A stretch of DNA of 64,000 bases from Toxorhynchites rutilus septentrionalis. Taxonomy: Eukaryota > Arthropoda > Insecta > Diptera > Culicidae. The translations under genes and the position numbers were made by a program. Positions 55,132 through 64,000 of the stretch are shown piece by piece (the stretch's first letter is position 1; every line of letters begins with the position of its first letter). The notes under the pieces are model-generated. The model made no database searches. It saw nothing but the letters and a program-made list of their open reading frames with translations, and was not told where the DNA came from. Location of the stretch: positions 286,389,348 through 286,453,347 of the forward strand of contig NC_073746.1 in the NCBI RefSeq assembly GCF_029784135.1. The letters run 5' to 3'.

Positions 55132-55750
55132 AGGGTGCCAATGAAAATGGTCATCTCGAATTTCAAAAAGTTACCCCATAGAAAATGTTCACCATCTCGA
55201 AAAAACACAATATGCCGAATTTCAGCTCAATCGGACTTAAGGGAGAGTGGCACAAAGCGGTCAAAGTTTGATTTTTTCGAAAATCGAAAGCAAATCGGGG
55301 TTTTCGAAATTTTTTTGTTGATGTCAATTGTCTTAAAATTGCATGAAACGTCGAGATCTAGTGTCATCCCGAAATTTTTTTTCGTCAAAAATATTCTGGG
55401 ACTTTTTTTTCGGAGTACGAAACGAAAAGTATGGTTTTGGGTGCCAATAAAAATAGTTATCTCGAGTTTTCATTCGGAACTTGCTACGAAATGTTGATTT
55501 GCACGATAATATAATATACCCTATGTAAAATATTAGCTCATCCGGACTTCATTTACTGGTGTCACAAACGTTAAAATTTGAGTTTTTTTCTTAAAAACGA
55601 AAAATCATCGAAAATCGGGGTTTGAAAAAAAATAATTTTGGTGCCAAATGTTTTAGAATTGCATTAATCGTCGAGATTTACAGTTATCTCGATTTTTTTT
55701 GTCAAAAAAAAATGTTTTTTTTTGGCACTCGGTCGTTTTTCCGCCTGAAT
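55132..55750. repeat. Tandem repeat with ~307-bp period
   Basis: Two diverged units start gggtgccaatgaaaatggtc (55132) and gggtgccaataaaaatagtt (55439). Each has tgcat.aa.cgtcgagat and a T-rich end. A third start is cut by the SINE. Confidence 0.6.
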
Positions 55751-55801
55751 AATTTATTTTTGACAAACATTTTTTTTAGATAACTGTAAATCTAAAAAAC
55801 T

Positions 55802-56079
55802 GTGCTCCCGTGGCCGAGTGGTTAGCGTCATAACTAACATGCCGGGTGTTCGGGTTCGATTCCCGTTCTGGTCGGGGGAATTTTTCGTCAAATAAATCTC
55901 CTCCGACTTGCACTGTGATCACGCGTATTCTAGAGCTTGCCACTCAGAATGCATTCAAGGCGTGTTATTTGGCATAGAAATCTCAACTAAGTACTAATAA
56001 AAATGACGCAAGTCATACTACGTTGAGACGGCGAAGTTCCTCTAGGAACGTTAGTGCCATTGAAGAAGAAGAAGAAGAA
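55802..56079 (+). mobile_element. tRNA-derived SINE with (GAA)n tail
   Basis: The A-box TGGCCGAGTGG (55811-55821) and B-box GGGTTCGATTCC (about 55853-55864) form a pol III promoter. A 200-bp body and a (GAA)n tail follow. It sits inside the tandem repeat; aaatct on both sides may be part of the target duplication. It is the best preserved SINE head on the plus strand. Confidence 0.85.
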
Positions 56080-56820
56080 ATCTCGACGTGTCATGCAGTT
56101 TTAAGCAAAATCAACACACGCTGGTGAATGTTATCAAAAAGTGTCTTAGAAACGACCTTAGCAATGGATACAAAGATTTCCCATCACGCCTTTTGACATC
56201 CAACAGCTGGGACTAAGTGATATCTGAATGAATATGTCCCGTAAGATTCAATTCTTCCAAAATCAAAATCAAAATCTTCAAAATCTTACACACCAAGGTC
56301 AGCATCAGCGAATCGTTGCACGTAGCTCTCCAAACATGAGTTACCCAACATGATCACCAATAACATTCTCGTTTCATTAGAAAATTCGAACCTTCTGATT
56401 GGAAAGTGCAATCGACGTTATTGATGAGCGGTAGAACAAAGTTTAGGAACAGCATAATCAGTTTAGTCATAGTATCGTTAAAATGAGTCAAAATACGTTT
56501 GGCGGATAGACTATGGTCATAATTAACATGGAACGAAAAGAATAGTTTAAGCTCTCCAAATCGCTCAACATTTCGCCTAACAACTGTCTCAAACGAAAAT
56601 CATCTCGTTGCGTTTCGTTAAACATTTTTCTAAATTTAGGTATAAATGTATGCACTGTAATAAAATTAATATTTAAAATCGATTTTTAAAAAATCTGTTC
56701 ATTCTGAATCGTTGCTGAAAATCTGAAATTTGTTGAAAAATCTATGAAATACAGAATATTCTGTATATGTGGCAACCCTGGTTCCAGTCCGCATTCGTTG
56801 CAATTTACACATGTCCCTAG

Positions 56821-58716
56821 CAGGGTTGCCATAATAAAATCTGTGTTTTTGGTCTCCAAAAATCTTTTATCTGAGTTTTTACTCAGAAAATCTGTATCGA
56901 TATCTGTATTAAATGTTTGCTGTTGTTTGTCTGCTATCAGCAACAACAGCAAAGAAGTATACTAAAATTATAATTCATGCAACAATGTATCAGTTCACAC
57001 TTTTTGAAAACAAATTTTAATGTCTTGTGACTTATTCACGAACCAAAACGGTGCTCGTATGAATAATAGATAACGGTACTCAGCATGAACAAAAGTTGTG
57101 ATCCATGCTTGAGAAAAGGATTAATTTTTTTATATAGGTTCATTGGCATTTTAGCTGTAACAGAGCCAGATTTTAATCGTGTACATGTTACATGTTTTTA
57201 TCGTATCTATAAAATGTACATCACACAGTAGCCATTTTCAGGTGTAAGAGTATTCATTCTGTACCATTGCATATGACACATTACACAGTAGCGATTTAGC
57301 GTAAGAGTATTCATTGAAGAGAAAAAGATGTAAAGGATGTAAAGAGCATAGTTTTGTATGTTCAAACAGAAAGATAAAATACGAAACACACTTGGTTATG
57401 TTAATGGTTATTTTTGTGATACATACGAAAGATATCACACGAAGAAGAATTATAGTAAATATTTTAATATATTAAACATAAACATAAAACATTGTTCTGT
57501 AAATACCTCACAGAAGTCTCAAAAAAAAAGAACCTTGTTCATTTCTCATAATCTTACAAAGTTATGCATCACTGCTTTTTTAAGTAAAAATAAATGCGAT
57601 CAATACGGCAAACCTGTCGAAATTTAATACGGCCACAAAAGGTAAAATTTATTATTTTCAATTTTGAAGCATAATCTTAGCTTTAGTATCATTGGCATGC
57701 TTGAGAAAAGGATTAATTTTTTACCACATTTGATTTTTTATTTATATAGGCTCATTGGCATTTTAGCTGTAACAGAGCCAGATTTTAATCGTGTACATGT
57801 TACATGTTTTTATCGTATCTATAAAATGTACATCACACAGTAGCCATTTTCAGGTGTAAGAGTATTCATTCTGTACCATTGCATATGACACATTACACAG
57901 TAGCGATTTAGCTGTTAGAGTATTCATTGAAGAGAAAAAGATGTAAAGGATGTAAAGAGCATAGTTTTGTATGTTCAAACAGAAAGATAAAATACGAAAC
58001 GCACTTGGTTATGTTAATGGTTATTTTTGTGATACATACGCAAGATATCACACGAAGAAGAATTATAGTTAATATTTTTTAAACATAAACATAAAACATT
58101 GTTCTGTAAATACCTCACAGAAGTCTCAAAAAAAAGAACCTTGTTCATTTCTCATAATCTCACAAAGTTATGCATCACTGCTTTTTTAAGTAAAAATAAA
58201 TGCGATCAATACGGCAAACCTGTCGAAATTTAATACGGCCACAAAAGGTAAAATTTATTATTTTAAATTTTGAAGCATAATCTTAGCTTTAGTATCATTG
58301 GCATAGTTATTATGAAATTGACGATGTTGATGGTATCCACGTAAAAATCGTATTCACTGTGCTTCAGTACGAAAGAGATAAACAGGGCTTTTTCTTTAAT
58401 GTAAAACTTGCCGTTCAGACTTTTGCACCTTTTCATGTTAGATTGAACATGAGAAAGCAGTAGATACTATACGCTACATATGAAAGCCAAAATGACTCAT
58501 TCAGACTGATTCGAATGCCATATGAATAAAATTGGTGAGTTGTGAAAAAATATTATTGATGTCAAGCCATAATTAATATTGGATCGTTATTTTGAAAAAT
58601 CTGTAAATCTGTATGAAATTCAAGAAAATCTGTAATCTGTATCTACAGATTCTTGGTTTCAAAAAGTCTGAAAAATCTGTATAAATACATATTATTCTGT
58701 AGGTATGGTAACCCTG
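56821..58716. mobile_element. hAT-type non-autonomous element with perfect 8-bp TSD
   Basis: Ends CAGGGTTGCCATA and its near complement (..ATGGTAACCCTG), flanked by GTCCCTAG on both sides (56813-56820 and 58717-58724), as expected for hAT transposons. 1896 bp, no transposase. The interior contains a 590-bp tandem duplication. It lies only 40 bp from the end of the first hAT-type element. Confidence 0.85.
57108..58306. repeat. Tandem duplication (~590-bp unit) inside the hAT-type element
   Basis: 57108-57696 and 57697-58306 both start catgcttgagaaaaggatta and end ttagtatcattggcat, at about 97% identity by eye. Each unit carries a piece of the SINE body found at 1752-2174 (ttttagctgtaacagagcc). 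The high identity means the duplication is recent or kept homogeneous. Confidence 0.8.
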
Positions 58717-58724
58717 GTCCCTAG

Positions 58725-60902
<2,178 letters not shown>

Positions 60903-60908
<6 letters not shown>

Positions 60909-62621
60909 AAGCGCTAGAACATTGATGCGTGATGTTTGCTCTGTCTCCTGCTGATAAGTAATGTTGGCGTTGGTCGATACTGAAGATTGGTTGACTGTGT
61001 TGATAACTGCTCCCTCTTCAAGAGTGGACCGTCTCGGTACACTGGGCTCTGCACTCTCCTTGGTTGTGGATCTGAAGAGAGTTTTCAAACGATTCCTCAA
61101 CAGATAGATTGCAAGAAATGATGAAATAATTATTGCTGGAACTCCTGTCCCGAGGGTGAGTGAGAGGTGTCTTCTGTTTAATAACACCAGATGTTCTCTG
61201 GTTTGTAGATGAATTTCGTCTAGTTTTTTCAATGTCAGAGTTGCTTCGGTGTTATTTGAAAATATTTGGATTCCGTAGAGTGGGATGAGTAGTGGTGGAT
61301 CTTCATGATAATATTCTACATTACTAAACTGCGTGCCGTTAATTGTGACTGTACAGTTGCGGAAGTAGATGATCATTGTTCCAGAAATGTATCTGGAAGG
61401 TAGCCCACAGTTTGTTTGCATTAGTGTGGCGTTTCCTCTGATTAGCAGATGGTTACTGCTTATTTTCTTCGTTTCTTGGGTGTACCTGTCTTCTGTATAA
61501 TCGCAGCTGCCCGAGACTCCTCTGAGAATTTTGGAGTAACAGTTGTCTTGGGAAACGTCTTCTAGTTGGTTTTTGTTACATAGGGTTTCCTCTCCAATTT
61601 CCTGGCAATCGTTTTTAATGAGGTATGTTTCTAATTCATTGAAGAGTGCTCTGTTCGTTGGCAGTTTCAGGATTTTTCCTTCCTTGGGTATCGGTTCCAT
61701 GATGATATGTGTAAATGTGGATGGTTTGAGATTTGGGACTGAAATCACAAATATTATTTTCGTATCTTTGTGTATTACTGCTAGATCAAGGTACTCGTAG
61801 GTTTGGTCGAATGTGTTGATTGTAATGTTGCTGTTTCTTAAAATTGTGGTCGCTTCATTTAGTTCCTCTGGTGTCAGTACGTTCAAATGGATAACCTTTG
61901 CTTTTGCTAGTTGAATGCTTTCAAAAATATTTTGTATTTGTTCTCGTAATAAATCTAGTGCCATGTTCAGGTTCATGACTTCTTTAATGATTGTAGCCTG
62001 CTCTGCATAGCCTTTATTGTTTACATAAGCGTCTCTTGATTTTATTAGGTTTTTCACTAAAATATCTTGTTGCTCGTTAACCTTTTTGATTATTCTATTC
62101 ATTTTGGTTTCAATTTGTTTATTGATTTTTATTTGTTCGTTGTTTTGTGTAACAATTGTTTCTTCGTTTTTGAATAATGTTTCCAACTGATTGTTGATTT
62201 CGAATAGATCATTGTTGTCTAGATTGCCTGTTATTAATTTTATGGTGCTTCCTAGGATGTTGATTAAACCTCTTTTGTTTCTTTGTTTTGGGATAAGGTT
62301 GTTATATGTGTTCTTGATTGAGTTATATTTTAGATTAACAAGGTCTGTAGTTTCTTTTAGATTAAATATGGTAAGGCCTTCAATAATTTTCTCTAGTTTG
62401 TGAAAGGTTGGCTCGAAACTTTTTAATTCGATTACATGGAATATTTTGTGTGATCCTGTCTTTATTCTTCCTTCGTTCAGGCTCAATGTCACGAGGCCGG
62501 GATTGTTGCTGAGGTCGTAGAGTTGTATGGATGTTTGTTGCGGAAATGCAATCGATTTTGGTAGATACATTGACAGGAATGCGATGGCAAAGGCCGAATA
62601 CAGGAATGGTATCCACGCCAT
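60903..62621 (-). CDS. env: Errantivirus-like envelope protein (Env), intact frame
   Basis: 572 codons without interruption. A signal sequence (MAWIPFLYSAFAIAFLSM) is followed by a furin-type site QRNKR about residue 117, then GLINILGSTIKLITGNLDNN, the conserved region after the cleavage site. Next come a long helical/coiled region, a cysteine cluster (NDCQEIGEETLC, NCGLPSRYISGTM, RNCTVTINGT) and a membrane anchor (GVPAIIISSFLAIYLL). It is the membrane glycoprotein that could allow cell-to-cell passage, as known for gypsy. A splice acceptor TTTCAG lies one base before the ATG (62623-62624), as in the other element. Confidence 0.9.
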
Positions 62622-62656
62622 ACTGAAATGATTAGGAAAATAATTTCATTTGATTA

Positions 62657-64000
62657 TTAGTTTCGTCGGATGTTTTCTTTGTGAATCTCTCGGCCGGAGT
62701 GATCTAGGAAGGTTTTGTTTTTATCCCGGATAACTCTGACTGGAAGATATTTTTCTTTTGCTTTGTTTCGGATGCCTTGTATTTTGTTGTATACGATGCT
62801 TTCTTCCTGTAACGTTGGTGGGTCTTCTCTTTTCTTATTATGGTATTCCAAATTGTATTCTTTTGTTTTATTTGACTGAAGCATAACGTCTTCATAGAGC
62901 TTGTTTCTGTTCTCTAGAATTTTGTTCATATCGAGATGCCTTTCTTCTCCTTCTCTGAGTCCATAGAATATTTCGCGAGGTTTGAATTTAGTTGTTGAGT
63001 GTACTGTATTGTTATAGGTAGTGCATGCGATTCGATATATTTCTTTATCACTTAGGTCGATGTAACTTGGTTTCGTACAACGAAAAATTTCCCCTAGAGT
63101 TGAGTGAAATCTTTCTACCGTACCGTTACTTATGCTATGGTTGGGTGGAGTGAAATGAATCTCGATATTTAAATTTTCCAAGAGGGCTCTGATTTCGATG
63201 GACCTGAGTGCAGGTTCATTGTCTGAGATTATCAATTTTGGAGTACCATACAGTGAAAAGTATTTTGTTAACCCCTTTCTCACGTCGTGGATGTTTCTGG
63301 ATTTAATTGGGATTATCGATGCGTATCGCGAAAATTTATCTAAAAAGGATAGAAATATATTAGGTTTATGGATAAATAAATCTAAGTGTACTATTTCTAG
63401 AGGCTTTGCAGGATTTGGCGTAGATCCCAGTTTAATTTTATACGGATGTCTCTCGTATTTGTTTTTGTTGCATGTGCGACAAAGCCTAATGAACTGTTGT
63501 ATCTTACGTTTCATTTTCGGAAAGTAATATCGATTGGAAATCTGCCTGTTGTTTTCCCATATACCTCGATGTCCACTTTCGTGTGTTTGTTCTATTATTA
63601 GGTTTTGTTCTTCAGCGGTCTTCAAATCAGTTAAACATTTTTGAGTAATAAATATTTTAAATGGTTTCCCTCTACTAAAGTAATTTTTATAAAAAATTTG
63701 GATTGTTTGGATCAGATTTTCTGGGCATAATATACAGTTTGATCGTTTAGGATCTATGAACTCTTTGAAGAGTTTGGTGAGATAAGGGACGTTGAAATTT
63801 GATTTCATTATGGTTCGTCTGTACACACGCGGAAATATTTCTTCGAGTGTTTCCTCTTCTTCCGTTCCCAATTTCAGAATTATTTGGTTACTAAAACTAT
63901 TTAACGGCGATTCGGTGCATGGGATAAATGCTGAATCGTCGGTGTCGGCGGAGTGCATTGTAGCATCGTCTGAAGAAGAGGTTTCATCGCTTACTAACTT
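62657..64000 (-). CDS. pol: Errantivirus-like Pol, C-terminal part with integrase (partial)
   Basis: The frame runs off the right end of the window. Visible are the linker, the integrase zinc region (HESGHRG ... CRTCNKNK), the catalytic core (HLDLFIHKPNIFLSFLDKFS, IISDNEPALRS and the glutamate in ISNGTVERFHSTL) and a basic tail (KAKEKYLPVRVIRDKNKT). The D, D and E residues are present. Protease and RT lie outside the window. Confidence 0.9.
   Translation of the reverse strand, partial: KLVSDETSSSDDATMHSADTDDSAFIPCTESPLNSFSNQIILKLGTEEEETLEEIFPRVYRRTIMKSNFNVPYLTKLFKEFIDPKRSNCILCPENLIQTIQIFYKNYFSRGKPFKIFITQKCLTDLKTAEEQNLIIEQTHESGHRGIWENNRQISNRYYFPKMKRKIQQFIRLCRTCNKNKYERHPYKIKLGSTPNPAKPLEIVHLDLFIHKPNIFLSFLDKFSRYASIIPIKSRNIHDVRKGLTKYFSLYGTPKLIISDNEPALRSIEIRALLENLNIEIHFTPPNHSISNGTVERFHSTLGEIFRCTKPSYIDLSDKEIYRIACTTYNNTVHSTTKFKPREIFYGLREGEERHLDMNKILENRNKLYEDVMLQSNKTKEYNLEYHNKKREDPPTLQEESIVYNKIQGIRNKAKEKYLPVRVIRDKNKTFLDHSGREIHKENIRRN

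Larger units (their letters stand above)
54897..56780. mobile_element. hAT-type non-autonomous element (first of two)
   Basis: Left end caaggttaccacattt and right end (complement) cagggttgccacatat are inverted. The flanks GTTCCAGC (54889-54896) and GTTCCAGT (56781-56788) match 7 of 8, in line with an 8-bp hAT target duplication. The interior has aaaaatctgta blocks at both ends, a tandem repeat (55132-55750) and a SINE. No transposase. Confidence 0.6.

Noticed and set aside
55802..55880. Functional tRNA gene
   Set aside because: Good A and B boxes, but no proper acceptor stem, and the sequence continues into a SINE body with a (GAA)n tail.

Overview
The window looks like a transposon-packed piece of an insect genome, most likely a mosquito (probably culicine). 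The evidence is an AT-rich background, insect-type host genes, DD37E Tc1/mariner transposons of the kind described in mosquitoes, tRNA-derived SINEs, RNase-H-bearing LINEs and env-carrying errantivirus-like LTR elements. The species is inferred, not proven. Only two host genes are recognisable: a single-exon secreted leucine-rich-repeat protein (11561-12973, +) and the 3' half of a two-Ig-domain dpr-family neuronal surface receptor (most like dpr8; exons at 51239-51449, 45112-45239, 44850-45018 and 44561-44691, all on -). Nearly everything else is mobile DNA in layers of different age.

Layout. 1-13 kb: a non-autonomous LTR element with a 5-bp target duplication (489-3674) holding a truncated SINE, a TTA-flanked MITE, a dead mariner, a dead DD37E element, a TTAA-flanked piggyBac-type MITE and then the LRR gene. 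13.4-24.2 kb: two inverted copies (A 13438-16573, B 20524-24205) of an unusual repeat carrying decayed canonical histone H2A genes with TATA boxes and histone 3' stem-loops. 18.9-37.2 kb: an I/LOA-type LINE cut into pieces by copy B, by a SINE that was itself hit by a full errantivirus-like element (25318-32679), and by a DD37E element (35840-37122). 39.3-41.8 kb: a foldback repeat interrupted by another DD37E element. 44.5-51.5 kb: the dpr exons. 54-58.7 kb: a DD37E relic and two adjacent hAT-type elements. 60.5-64 kb: the 3' half of a second errantivirus-like element inserted at an AT microsatellite.

The best candidates for undescribed biology are two. One is an array of five TTCTAAG motifs in the 5' leader of the young errantivirus-like element. 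Four of them sit in hairpin loops whose stems differ in sequence, and all lie between the putative env splice donor and gag, so they would be present only in unspliced RNA. The other is the histone-H2A-carrying repeat family. The youngest event visible is the errantivirus-like insertion, whose two 270-bp LTRs look identical by eye.
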